Below the pieces are notes generated by a model. The model saw only the letters and a program-made list of their open reading frames with translations, made no database searches and was not told the origin of the DNA. Shown here in pieces: positions 25,561-37,088 of a stretch of DNA of 64,000 bases. Position 1 is the first letter of the stretch; the number at the start of each line of letters is the position of its first letter. A program made the translations under genes and the position numbers. The stretch is from Epiperipatus broadwayi (lineage: Eukaryota; Onychophora; Udeonychophora; Euonychophora; Peripatidae), in assembly GCA_028023455.1 (NCBI GenBank), contig JAQFVV010000181.1, forward strand, positions 2,176,001 through 2,240,000, in the 5' to 3' direction.

Positions 25561-27053
25561 GTGTGTAAATACCACATTTTTATATTTCCAATGATGACAG
25601 ACAAAATAATTTATGATCTCATATTTTGGAGTTTATAAAGCTTTCAGTCAAGATAGTAGTTTATATTGGAAGCTAAGAATTGTCATTTAAAATTCTAAAC
25701 CATTATTTTATGATGACTTTTTATTTAGTTATATAAAACTTTAAATGATTAAGTAAAAAAATGTTTGATAAAAAATTGAAATCTGCCTGATACTAAACAG
25801 GTCATTATACTTTTTAAGAATACAAATCAATTTCTTTGAAAGTGCACATATTTTTTTGGCAACAGAGGCACTAATATTGGAAGCACCAATAAAATGGAAT
25901 TTGCTATATATGATGAAATAGAAAGGTTTAAACAACAAAATGAATCGTTTAATAAAATAGGATTTGAATACAATACAAAATGAGTATTTCCTAGGATAAA
26001 TATTTTCCAAATCTGTTGACATATCAATATTCATATTTTGAAACTAACTCAATATTTACATAGAAATTTTTTTATATTCTGTCATTAGAAAACTCTATAT
26101 TTATATAGCCAGTTTAATATAGATGAATAATAAAATGAATTATAGTCAAGAATGAACAATTGTTTATTTTCTCCTGAAATTCACGTTATAAATATTGATG
26201 GTATCTTAGATAAGATCAAATTAGTTATCTAGCTTAACATGTGTAAGTTGCATCTGACTTGAGAGATACAAACAAATATTTTTCTTAAATATTGTTATAT
26301 ACCAAAATGGTTCTGTATCTCATATCATACAATAACATAGTAGTGGGTGCATACACACACACATATATATATATATATATAATTGAATGGAAAAGTAGAA
26401 ATAAACATAAACAAAATTTTTTTATAGATATATTCTATATTACACTGGAATAATAGTTAATAATTAAATAATTGAATTAAATTTTTTTTTATTATATATT
26501 AAACATTTAAAAAGGTCTAATTAATATTTTATTAATTCTGAATTTGAAATTAGACAAGCATATTTTTATGTTACAATAGATATACTAATAATTATAAAAT
26601 TCCACTATCTCTTTTGATTAGATTAAGAATTTTTTTAATTAAAGCTTGTATATCATATTTTGAAAAAAAAATAATTTTTTTTTACATAATATGTACTAAA
26701 AACTTACATTAGTAAGAAGATAATATATACATACATGCATGTGAATTTTATGTATATTTTTGACATAGAATTAATTGTCTTCTGAATATATAATATGATT
26801 TAATAAATATATTAATTAATGAAATATTATTAAAATATAAATACTTGTGTGTGCACACATATGAATGGATACTCAAACACATTAAATTGATCATTATTTA
26901 TATAACATTAAAATGTGATAGCTTATTTTTTATTATTATATGACAATTCTTCATATGTTGAGCAAATCTATGTGCTTATATAGATGTGTGTCATCCAGAC
27001 ACAAATATGTTAAAGTTGATTGTAGTTTTATTATTAGTTTATGACATTTTGAA
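25561..27053. other. AT-rich non-coding DNA with microsatellite
   Basis: A (CA)n(TA)n microsatellite lies at about 26353-26381. The overlapping short minus-strand ORFs at 25.7-26.0 kb lack any recognised motif. Confidence 0.5.
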
Positions 27054-27530
27054 ACAGGCAAAACTCACTATATGTATTGCCACACACAGCAAACTAGATG
27101 GTGGCTATGGTTATTAAATAACCAAAGACACCAAAATGTAGGGTGCTAAACTGAGTTCAGACCATATGATTATATAAGCTAATGGGTTTGGATTGAAAAC
27201 ATTAAGGTGTTTTCAATTTAAGACTTATAGTTTTGTAGTTAAGTGGAGATAAAAGGTGGAAGCTGGAGGGTTGCATTAGATCCTAAGATCTAGGTGCAAT
27301 GCTCTCAGATCCAAGGCTTCTCACTGATGAAGACCACAAGCCAGAAACTAGTCTGGGGGATATTGGATGAGTAGACACTAGTTGGGGATTTTATGCCCAA
27401 GCCTTCTGGTATCCATTGATTACTCTAGCTTGCTGTGTGTGGCAATATGTATAGTGAGTTTTGCCTGTTTTAAAACAGCTATACACAAGCATGAGAAGTG
27501 GTGGTCATGTGATGTTTATTAGTTTATGGC
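27054..27530 (+). repeat. Solitary family A unit with inverted ends
   Basis: A near-complete unit of the 24-25.5 kb family on the plus strand. It is bounded by an inverted pair: ACAGGCAAAACTCACTATAT at 27054 onward, and the reverse complement ending AGTGAGTTTTGCCTGT near 27470. It contains the hammerhead at 27318-27359. Confidence 0.75.
27318..27359 (+). ncRNA. Hammerhead ribozyme, family A copy (intact core, weak stem II)
   Basis: CTGATGA (27324-27330) and GAAA (27344-27347) are intact and are followed by CTAGT and C17 at 27353. Stem I pairs UUCUCA with UGGGGG, six pairs counting G-U. The stem II segment (27331-27343, AGACCACAAGCCA) no longer pairs well, so activity is doubtful. Stem III is 2 bp. 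Confidence 0.65.
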
Positions 27531-28609
27531 ATTTCAAATATGTATATTTTATATTATACAGGCACATCTGTGTACATATATAGGTGTATTTTATGTAAAC
27601 ATATTGAGATATATACTTGTAAATCACAATGTGATAGTTTATTTCTTTTTGTATTAATCAAAATCAGAATGCCAAATTTATATTTATAGCATGATCAGCT
27701 GACCTTAATTTTATTTTATTATTTCTAATTACTAAATTTATATTTAATTGTTTAAATTATTTCAGTGAACTCATTTAATCCTAGACTGGATTTAAAACAT
27801 TATATGTTAGGATTACATCTCTTGGTCACTAAGCTGGATTCTTGCATAATGGCATGTTATATAAAAGGGGTTTATATTTACTGTTTTTGAAAATCCAGAT
27901 GATTCTGGATTAGCGCAAATGGATATCCTTTAAAAGCCATGCACTATATTAAATTTTATTTTAGTATTAATTAGAGATTAAGTTTATAGTTGGACAGTAC
28001 ATTAATGGTACTAAATGGCCAGGGCATTGATGATGATCAGCACATGTTATTATCACAACATTATTAATTTTATTGTTATATATTCTAATGGATTACCACT
28101 TTTAAGAATGTGCATCCAGGTAATTATTGTTTGCATTCCGGCACTAGTTTTGGTAGTGGCTGGTTTAAAGTAGACCCATTTCAAATCCAGTCACAAGATT
28201 GACTAATGATTATTTTTTATTGCAGATTATTCAAGATAATGAATGATTATTACTTTTGTGTAATTCTGGTGAATTTATAGTGTGTTGCTCATCTCTCATG
28301 CTTTTTATATTCATTATAACATGCTCATCATTGTATTATATTCATTATATTTTTGTATAGACTTGGAGTTGATGCTGATGAGTGCCATCACCCCAGGTTT
28401 ACCCCTAATTCTTCATACCATTATAATACATTGATGCATATATTCAAAGTCCTGATTTATACATAATTAATGTCAGTAACTTGTATTTCATAAGGTTTGA
28501 TATTTGATAATAAATTGCATCTAAAAGATATTGTAAGCTCTCCAAAGTCAGTATTGGTAAAGATTATAATCAATAATAAATAAAAAAAAATCATATATTT
28601 TATTATATA
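27531..28609. other. AT-rich non-coding DNA, nothing recognised
   Basis: No gene. A CTGATGAGTGCCATCAC string near 28373 lacks the GAAA half of a hammerhead. Confidence 0.5.
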
Positions 28610-28882
28610 AAATAGAAAATCCAACATTACAATATTAGCTAAAACAAGAAAATTTTACTAAAATTCTTCCACAACCATGGTTTTATCTATTAACAAATAT
28701 ATTTTCTCAAGTGAAATTTAATTAAATATACAACATATATATGTTTTGCATATATATGTTGCACATTTAGTTGAATTTCACATGAGAAGATATATTTGTT
28801 AATAGATAAAACCATGGTTGTGGAAGAATTTTAATAAAATGTTGTTTAGCTAGTATTGTAATGTTATAGGAATTTCTATTTT
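28610..28882. repeat. Palindromic element, about 130-bp arms
   Basis: The left arm (28610 to about 28743) and right arm (about 28750-28882) are reverse complements, e.g. TTCTTCCACAACCATGGTTT against AAACCATGGTTGTGGAAGAA. Confidence 0.85.
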
Positions 28883-29228
28883 ATTTTTAATTGCTAGTAT
28901 AGCATTAGGCAATATTTAATTTTTATTATATAAATATAATAAAAGAAAATGTATAGTATTTTAATTACCACTTGCAGGCTTCTTGCCACTTGTTGATGGT
29001 AGTGCAGCATCATGTGGTGGCCACATGTGGTATAAGTTACAACTACCCACATGGAATAATCACTTCCTCATCTTTAAACTAATTAACTAACTTTTCTTAT
29101 AAATTGACTAATAAAAAAAATTAAATATTATTAACCAACACTTATAACACTATTAATCACCATAATTAATTTCCAAAATAATTTATTATCGCCATTTTTT
29201 ATGCTTGCTCATAACTGTTATTAAAACA
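28883..29228. other. AT-rich non-coding DNA, nothing recognised
   Basis: A short stretch at about 28975-29060 is slightly GC-richer but is not identifiable. Confidence 0.4.
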
Positions 29229-29430
29229 GGGAAAACTAATCTCTAGATGCAGTGCTCTCAGACCCAAAGCTCCTCACTGATGAAAGCCACAAGCTAGAAA
29301 CTAGTCTGGAGATATTGGACGAGTAGGCACTAGATAGGGATTTTACGCACAAGCATTCTGGCATTCATTGTTTACTCTGGCTTGCACTGAGTGGCACTAC
29401 TGTATAGAGAGTTTTGCCTGTGTAATGGAT
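29229..29430 (+). repeat. Partial family A unit
   Basis: Matches the second half of the 27.1-27.5 kb unit, including GTGCTCTCAGACCCAAAGCT, the hammerhead, and the 3' end AGAGAGTTTTGCCTGTGTAA. Confidence 0.75.
29271..29312 (+). ncRNA. Hammerhead ribozyme, family A copy 2
   Basis: CTGATGA (29277-29283), a 13-nt stem II region in which AGC pairs with GCT around a CACAA loop (with an A-A mismatch at its base), GAAA (29297-29300), CTAGT and C17 at 29306. Stem I pairs UCA with UGG and continues imperfectly. The core is complete and stem III is 2 bp. It is better preserved than the 27.3 kb copy. Confidence 0.7.
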
Positions 29431-30082
29431 TATAATTCAATTAATCCTATTCTTATATGGCATGTTAATTACTCATTCTTTACTATAATCATTGAGAATG
29501 ATGTAGAAAAGTTGAATTAATTAATACTTTTAAATACAATATCAAATATCTTGAATAATCATCATATTTTTCTTATCTCAAGTTATGTGCAACTATTCCA
29601 AATATCTTGGATCATTATAATATATGTGTAGCAAGGATGATTAACAATGACTATGAAATAAGAAATGAGACTATCAACATTTTATTAATTTAAAACAAAC
29701 ATTAGTAATATTATACAAATTTAAAAATAACTTACTAATATCTTAGCTCTAATGAATAATATTTAAAACACCATAAGAAAACTTTACAAAATAAAATTAA
29801 CTAACTAATTATTATAAATAAAATTAAAAGGGTGTGAAGCACTTGAAAGAGAAGCTATAACTTCTCTTTTAAGCTCTTCACACGCTTTTCATATTATTTA
29901 TTATAATATTAAGAGAGAAGTTTAAAATTCTTAATAACTAATTATTACAAACTAAAATAATTTATATTTCCATCTGAAGTAATTTACAGGTAGGATCTAC
30001 TATATTACAATACTTTACCCCATTATCAGTAACACATTTCTTACTATTATATATATATTTATATATATATGATCATTGATGG
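29431..30082. other. AT-rich DNA with a small hairpin
   Basis: An imperfect hairpin at 29831-29884 pairs GTGTGAAGCACTTGAAAGAG with CTCTTTTAAGCTCTTCACAC around a short loop. Nothing else is recognised. Confidence 0.55.
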
Positions 30083-30205
30083 AGCTTTACCAATAGCCCA
30101 CTAACAAGCTTTGTTTACATAAATGCTGAGAGAGATAGAATTCAATATCTCTTTCATTGTCTCCAACCTTTAAACCATGGTTTCGAGATTGTTGGTTCAC
30201 GTCAG
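30083..30205 (-). repeat. Family B relic with decayed hammerhead
   Basis: Resembles half of the 20.1 and 44.2 kb elements (AACAAGCTTTG...AACCATGGTTTCG). On the minus strand the 3' core CGAAACCATGG survives, but CTGAGGA has become CTGACGT and stem II no longer pairs. Confidence 0.55.
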
Positions 30206-30211
30206 TAAAGG

Positions 30212-30292
30212 GTATATATATATATATATAGATAGATAGATAGATAGATATATATATATATATATATATAGATAGATAGATAGATAGATATA
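30212..30292 (+). repeat. (TA)n/(GATA)n microsatellite
   Basis: Two TA tracts each followed by GATA units. Confidence 0.95.
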
Positions 30293-33200
30293 AGTTGTAT
30301 TTTTATCAAGTACAAATATTTCACAAATATATTCATTTATAGTGTAACTCCACCTTTAACCTTTATACAATATTATCATCTAATAACAATTCTATAAGTT
30401 ATATCTTTTCTATATATTTTAATAAAATAAATGCTTGATTATTTTAGATATTCATTAAGATATGGTATTTTATTCTCTTACATACAATAATAAGAATAAA
30501 TATCAGGTTTTCTTTCAATATAATATTGCTTACACTTTATACTCTCATTTTGTATTTTGATCTCATATATCAAATAAAACATTCATAAAATATCTCTCCT
30601 AACATTCATTAATATTCTGTTTGTTTTGTATTTTATCATTTTTGCAATAAATTAATCTATCTTATTATGGTTTGAAAGCTTAGTTATTATCACTACTTAT
30701 ATCTTTAATTCATTAATGTGATGTTTATACCAGTGAAACTTTTTATGACAAAAAGTGTGGGATGAATTCTTTTATAAAATTATAAGAACAATATTATGGG
30801 CTAAATGTAACTTAAGGTCCCATATCATATTGTTTCTACTTTAATTTTCTATCATGGCTACTATTTCAAGCTTTTACAGATTATAGAAATGTCACTATCC
30901 ATTACATCATAAATATTTTAACTTATTCTATATTTTGTCATATTTGACCTGAATAAATACATCCATACTACAGGATTTCTAATAGTTGTACTTTCTCATA
31001 CCAATACTTAAAAATCAGACACTCCTTATGAGATACTTATATTGCATAAAATACAATACATTAATTCTCTCATAACATCTAAACTTATCATTAATTCATT
31101 ATAATACTTTTAACATTCCAAGAAGACTAAAACCCAACAAATAGTTTTATGATAGAATTTATCATAAATATAATAAATGATTTGTCTTTAATTTGTAAAA
31201 ACATCAACTATACACACCATTATTCAAACATACTAATATTATAATAAATGAATTCAATTCTTTGTCATATAATTTCATTTAAGTTTAAATATTGTAAATA
31301 TCACATATCTTCATTTATCTGATTCCATGCTTAAAAGTAGATACCACTATCTTATATTTTGTTAAAATGTTATCTTAATAATAATAGTTTATGATTATCA
31401 CCACTTACTCTCTTGTAAATATCATCTCTTCCATGTTATAGAATTATAATCAATAATTTTTTTATAGAAATTTTTTTTAAATATTTAAATCTAAAATTAC
31501 GTATAAAATAAATAATTTTAAATACCCAATACTATATTAATATTATAGTCAATTCAAATAAAACAATACAAAACAGAAAGTTTTTTCAACTCCTTGAAAT
31601 AAATAAAAAATCACAACACTTAGTTAGGAGTATGGTTTTCATGGTGACATCAATGATCAATTGTTGCTTGAAAGAAGAGAAATTTCTTTCTTCTTCTCTC
31701 CACTTTGCATATATCATAATTTGAAAATATAAATAAAGAACCATGTTAGAATTATTTATCAATAATAATAGATTCTTGTAATATAAGTTCATTCTTTTCT
31801 TCTATGTCACTTATACAATTACTTTCCAATTTATTAAATATATTTTATTATATATATATATATTTAATTTCACTTCTTTCTTTACACTTCCAAAACATAT
31901 ATTTGTAGAATTAGAAATTCTAATATTACTCCTTCAAATAATCACTACTTAAAATAGTTGATAAATTATAAATATCTAAATTATATTAAAGTCAGTAACT
32001 AGTAACGTTTCAGTAAGATTTCATCTGCATCATCTTTTTTTTCTTATGCAATTATCATCTTATTATCATAAATAAATTCAAGTCTTTAAATATTAATAAT
32101 CTTAATAAATATTTGGGCATTTACCTTTATCATTAATAAAGATAAGATTTATCAGAAAATATTCATATCATATGGCATATAAAAATTATTAAGAAATACT
32201 TTTCTTACATATTTCTTTCATTTTAAGCAACAAAATTGTTTAAATAGTACACAGTTTTTTTTGTTGAAGTACATTTTATCTAAGTGAATGAAATTCTATT
32301 ACAATCATTATCACAAGTTTGTAGTCAGCATATCTAGAGCATCAACAAGGATAGTTTACTTTTCACTCCATGATAAAATTTATTACCAAAATTCTTCAAA
32401 TTAATTCCTACATATTTAGAATTATTATTTAACTTTTACTACTAAAAAATAATAAAATTTTAATAAATTTACAGTTAAATTTTAAGAAAAGAAAATATAG
32501 TTTCATCCACCAATGGTTTCTTGCCTTTTTTCATCGCCTACTTATCCCTATTTATACATAAAATTTTACAATATCTGATTGGTTAATTATTGCCTACATT
32601 TTAAAATGAATTAAAACTAATATTAGTAAATCAATATTTATCAATTTTAATAATGCAAAATTTAAATTGTATTTTAATAAGAAAAAATTGTCTTTATTTA
32701 AAATCAAATTTTAACACCTAAGTTATATAATTTATAATGTTATTCTAGTTATTGATTTTATGAACAAATGTAACATTTATTACTTACATAATTAACAAAT
32801 CAATTACTTTAACAGGAAGTAAATTTCTTTATTATTAAATCAATGTGTGCACACATCTATTAACACACATTTCACTCCCATTTATTTCATCATTAATTAA
32901 ATAAGTTTTAAATAAAAAATAAGTAATAATTTTTAAATTTATTATTAATAACTATAAGAAATATTAATTTTAATCATCATAATTACTTATTAAAGATACT
33001 TTATATTACTTTAACTATTATTTACAATTTATTTAAAAAATAAATAGTATAATTTATAACCCAAAGTTATAGCTTATATAAATTAACTATCTAAAGGAAG
33101 TTAACTCAAATTTAATACTTATGAAAGAATTAATTTATCTTCTTTTATAAATTAAATAATAGATTTTTTTTATCAGTCATTACACAAAATTTAAATATAT

Positions 33201-34141
33201 GTATATATTGTAATGGTGCACATATGTCATTACATTATTTTAAAACTATAATAAAAGGAGGAAATGAATCGTAAATAAAATTGATTTTTTAAAAACATAA
33301 AAGAAAATTAAAATAGTTTTTTTGACATATATAATCACACAGATGGAAAAACTATTAAAACAATTATTTAAAAGAAAGTTAAAAAAATAAAGATCTAAAG
33401 GTTAGTATTTTTGTTAAAACGTAATATAAAAGAAAATAGAAACAAATGTCAATTAGTTTCTATTTAAAAGAATCATGTTTACATTTTAGTGAATGGAAAT
33501 GATTGTTCTATTAATTGAATCTAAAGCAAATGAGCCCTTGGCCCTTTGTAATGTAAAGGTCAGATAAGAAATAAAAATTAAATATTGTGTTTCCTGCTCT
33601 GAAACAGATCAACCAAATGAAGTAACTGTTGACTCTTGAATTGCATTGTGGACCCTGAAATATATAGGTCTCACAATGAATTAATTTCCTCTTATGCACC
33701 AGCTGAGGAAGCCTCCAAATTGATGATTACAGAAAGCAACAAACAATGGTCTGGTCTTTCCATAAATGCTATAAATATTAAGTGGTCTTCGATTGGATGG
33801 ATGTGATGCATCATAAACAAGATGAACTTCAAAGCTATCACAGAAAATATGAACTTTTTATCTAAATTGAAATATGAACTGTAAAAAAAATTAAAATAGT
33901 TAAGAACTTTTAAATATGTAAACTTCTAAAAAAATATCTTGTCTGACTGAGCGTAGACTTAAATTAGTTTTATTCTCCCAATATGTTTGTTAATCAATTA
34001 TTTCCATTTTTTAAATTTTTATTTCTAATTTTTTTTGTGTGTTTCCTAAATTATTAACTTGTGATAAATTTAAGCTGGGTGTAGATGGCTGCATAGAGTC
34101 ATTATGTTTATGTTAGTTTAAAGGGGTTAATTTCAGACTAT
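30293..34141. other. AT-rich gene-poor stretch
   Basis: Nearly 4 kb of very AT-rich DNA. A GC-richer block at about 33500-33850 has no coding motif I recognise. The short ORFs reflect base composition. Confidence 0.5.
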
Positions 34142-34357
34142 CTATCTCGTAGTTGAATCGAAGTTGGTGGAGGGATATATGGATGTTTTACATGGCTTAG
34201 CATCCCAACTGAATGCATTACCAAAAAGGGTAGCCATCACACTGCCAATGGGTGCAGATTTATTCTCTGCACCTTGGATTCTTTTCAATCTATGAATTGG
34301 GACTATAAGATGGCAAAGACTGTTCTCCCTCCATATGGAGCACTTCATATTCTTCAT
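34142..34357 (-). other. Unassigned 71-codon ORF, GC-richer
   Basis: A minus-strand frame with balanced composition (e.g. KSAPIGSVMATLFGNAFS) inside AT-rich DNA. It has no recognised domain, membrane segment or partner. It could be a host exon or an unidentified element. Ends are taken from ATG to stop only. Confidence 0.2.
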
Positions 34358-35450
34358 ATTAAATGATTATTTAGCTTGCCAGACACATGCACATTCCTGT
34401 ACTAGATGAGGATCATTCTTCCTTAAATAATATAATGCTGCAGACATTCATTCCTGTCAGTATGGTTTTATGCTAACATCTTCATGTTGCATTGATCATA
34501 TAGATATATTATTAAGCTGGCTTTGGTTTAGCTGTAAACTTATAGCCTGTAGTTAAAAGAGTAGAGTTAGTCAAGCACATAGTCTGTGTAGCCTATCTAT
34601 GCCTAACATTCGAATATATTAAATTGTATAAACTGTCCATCTGTGCAGACTCACTAAAGTTTATAATAATAATAACAACAAATTAAAGCAATATTAAATA
34701 ATTTATTCATCAAATTTATATATGTGCATAAATAAATATTTGTGTGATGCCAGTGACTAGGGCATATCAGTCAAATAAAATTGGAATCTTACAAAGAAGT
34801 ACCTGCCTACTATATAAATTTTTCAGGTTCAAATGACCTAGTGGTGCCCTATAATGCAGATAGAGTAAGAGTCTCTTTCCCGACCATTATAATATATATA
34901 TTATTAATCATTATTTAAAAAGTATTTTAAATATATATATATATATATTAATTTTTATTCAAATTAATAAATTAAAAATATTTAATATGTATATGCAAAC
35001 ATATAAATCTAAACTGTATATATAAACATTACATATTTTCTATAGATTTGTATGTGTGCATGCATTATTATTGTTATTATTATTATGATGATGATGATAA
35101 TGATGATGATGATGATGATGATTATTATTATTATTGGTAGTTGTGTACTTAGTCCAATGTGGATGCTTGATGGTGGTGTTGTTTCTCTGCAAAAGCACAG
35201 AAATATGCCATTTACGTGGCCCAAGTTACAGCCTATAGAACAGCTCTGCTCATATTAGCCATTAGCAGGCCTATATGGCATTGCACACAAATATTATGAC
35301 CCACTGATGTGCTTTGCAACACTATGGAAATAGCACACCCTTCACAGATCGCTACCGTACGATGTGAGGGTGTATGGAATTCAACTGGCAAAAAGTGTTT
35401 TAATGTGCATTCGAAGTAATGATTTTACAACTTACCTAACATACTATTAC
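34358..35450. other. Intergenic DNA with trinucleotide microsatellite
   Basis: A TTA/ATG-rich trinucleotide repeat at about 35066-35137 creates opposing poly-Met/Ile ORFs that are artefacts. A repeat-like segment at about 34741-34890 contains GGTTCAAATGACC, a possible B box. Confidence 0.6.
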
Positions 35451-35627
35451 ATACTAATAATTATATAAAGCTAAAGCTTTAGTACATGCGCCTTGAGTGC
35501 TTAATTTAGCAAGAGAGACCTCTACAAATCATAAGCACTCAAGGCGCATGTACTAAAGCTTTAGCTTTATATAAGTATTACGTGCTGGCATTGCGCTTAA
35601 TAAGAATTAATATTTATACTAATAATT
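35451..35627. mobile_element. Fold-back element with 12-bp target duplication
   Basis: ATACTAATAATT occurs at 35451-35462 and 35616-35627. The 153 bp between has arms of about 46 bp (to about 35502, and 35533-35580; e.g. AGCTAAAGCTTTAGTACATG on the left) and a one-sided 3' tail containing GCGCTTAATAAGAATTAATA, similar to the tail of the 18.3 kb insertion. Confidence 0.75.
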
Positions 35628-35754
35628 GTAAGCTTGTCACCACATTTCCCTATATATTTTAGAAAGTGAAAAAAATTGCAAAAGTAATAAAATGGCCATG
35701 TTTGTAGATTGTTTTGGAAATCATAACCTTGGGTTGCTAAGACTAGCGCATGCA

Positions 35755-36015
35755 ATGGATGATCCTTTGGATCAGCAAAACCATCATTCCCCTTGCAGAT
35801 TCCAGTGCTATGTGCTAAAAGCTTTGTTTGTTCAGACTAGTTCATGTACTGGCCAATCCAAAGGATCAGCAAAACCATCAGATTTCCCCACAAATTCCAG
35901 TGCTATGTGCTGAAAGCTTGGTTTGCTTAGCCAAGTGCGTGTATTGGCTGATCCTTTGGATCAGCAAAACCATCAGACCACCTCCCTGCACATGCCAGTG
36001 TTAAGTGCTGAAATG
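35755..36015 (+). repeat. About 95-bp tandem repeat, three units
   Basis: GGATCAGCAAAACCATCA starts at 35769, 35863 and 35958, and each unit ends with a CCAGTG...GTGCTGAAA block. The intervening ORF is not conserved across units. Confidence 0.9.
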
Positions 36016-36588
36016 TATAATGTAATTTAGAAAATAATGTTGGTTCGTAAATTTTTTTTTAAATACTTTGAAAAATTGTCGGAGAACAGAAAGCAAAAAA
36101 TTATCAGCCTGGTAATGTTACATTTCATTATTTTTGCAAGCAACAATGCCATCAAGTGGCAACATTGGACAAAGTACTCAACAACAACAACATCATCATC
36201 ATCATCATTGTTATTATTATTTCTTCTTCTTTCTATAGGGATTTCTAATAAACAGTTTAATTAATAAGTTTATTTTAAATAAAAATTTAATAATAATTTT
36301 TTGTTTATGTCTGTTTTACTATTTGTATTATCAAAAATTATAAACTTATAATTTATATTTTATTATTTTTCATTATGTATACATAATAGATTTTAAATTT
36401 TTCATGGATTTATGATGTAAAATTACAGTGTGGCTTTATATCCATATATATATATATTCACATTTACACCTTAATATATTGTAATGGTCAGCTTATGTAT
36501 ATTTAAGTATATTTGACTTATTTACATTTACTTAATTGATTTTGTGCCACCTAACATTAATCATCAGAAAATAGATTGGCATATATAT
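36016..36588. other. AT-rich DNA with (CAT)n/(TTA)n microsatellite
   Basis: ACA, CAT and TTA triplet repeats at about 36180-36225. Nothing else is seen. Confidence 0.6.
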
Positions 36589-37088
36589 NNNNNNNNNNNN
36601 NNNNNNNNNNNNNNNNNNNNNNNNNNNNNNNNNNNNNNNNNNNNNNNNNNNNNNNNNNNNNNNNNNNNNNNNNNNNNNNNNNNNNNNNNNNNNNNNNNNN
36701 NNNNNNNNNNNNNNNNNNNNNNNNNNNNNNNNNNNNNNNNNNNNNNNNNNNNNNNNNNNNNNNNNNNNNNNNNNNNNNNNNNNNNNNNNNNNNNNNNNNN
36801 NNNNNNNNNNNNNNNNNNNNNNNNNNNNNNNNNNNNNNNNNNNNNNNNNNNNNNNNNNNNNNNNNNNNNNNNNNNNNNNNNNNNNNNNNNNNNNNNNNNN
36901 NNNNNNNNNNNNNNNNNNNNNNNNNNNNNNNNNNNNNNNNNNNNNNNNNNNNNNNNNNNNNNNNNNNNNNNNNNNNNNNNNNNNNNNNNNNNNNNNNNNN
37001 NNNNNNNNNNNNNNNNNNNNNNNNNNNNNNNNNNNNNNNNNNNNNNNNNNNNNNNNNNNNNNNNNNNNNNNNNNNNNNNNNNNNNNNN
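36589..37088. other. Assembly gap, 500 N
   Basis: Exactly 500 N flanked on both sides by ATATAT. The round size suggests a placeholder, not a measured length. Any ORF crossing it is meaningless. Confidence 0.99.

Noticed and set aside
28370-28400. CTGATGAGTGCCATCAC resembling a hammerhead 5' half
   Set aside because: Stem II-like GTG/CAC is present, but no GAAA follows and stems I and III do not form.
33700-33745. CTGAGGA followed by a distant GAAA
   Set aside because: The intervening 22 bases do not form stem II and there is no stem III or NUH site.
35009-35258. Opposing ORFs rich in Ile or Met
   Set aside because: They are translations of a trinucleotide microsatellite.
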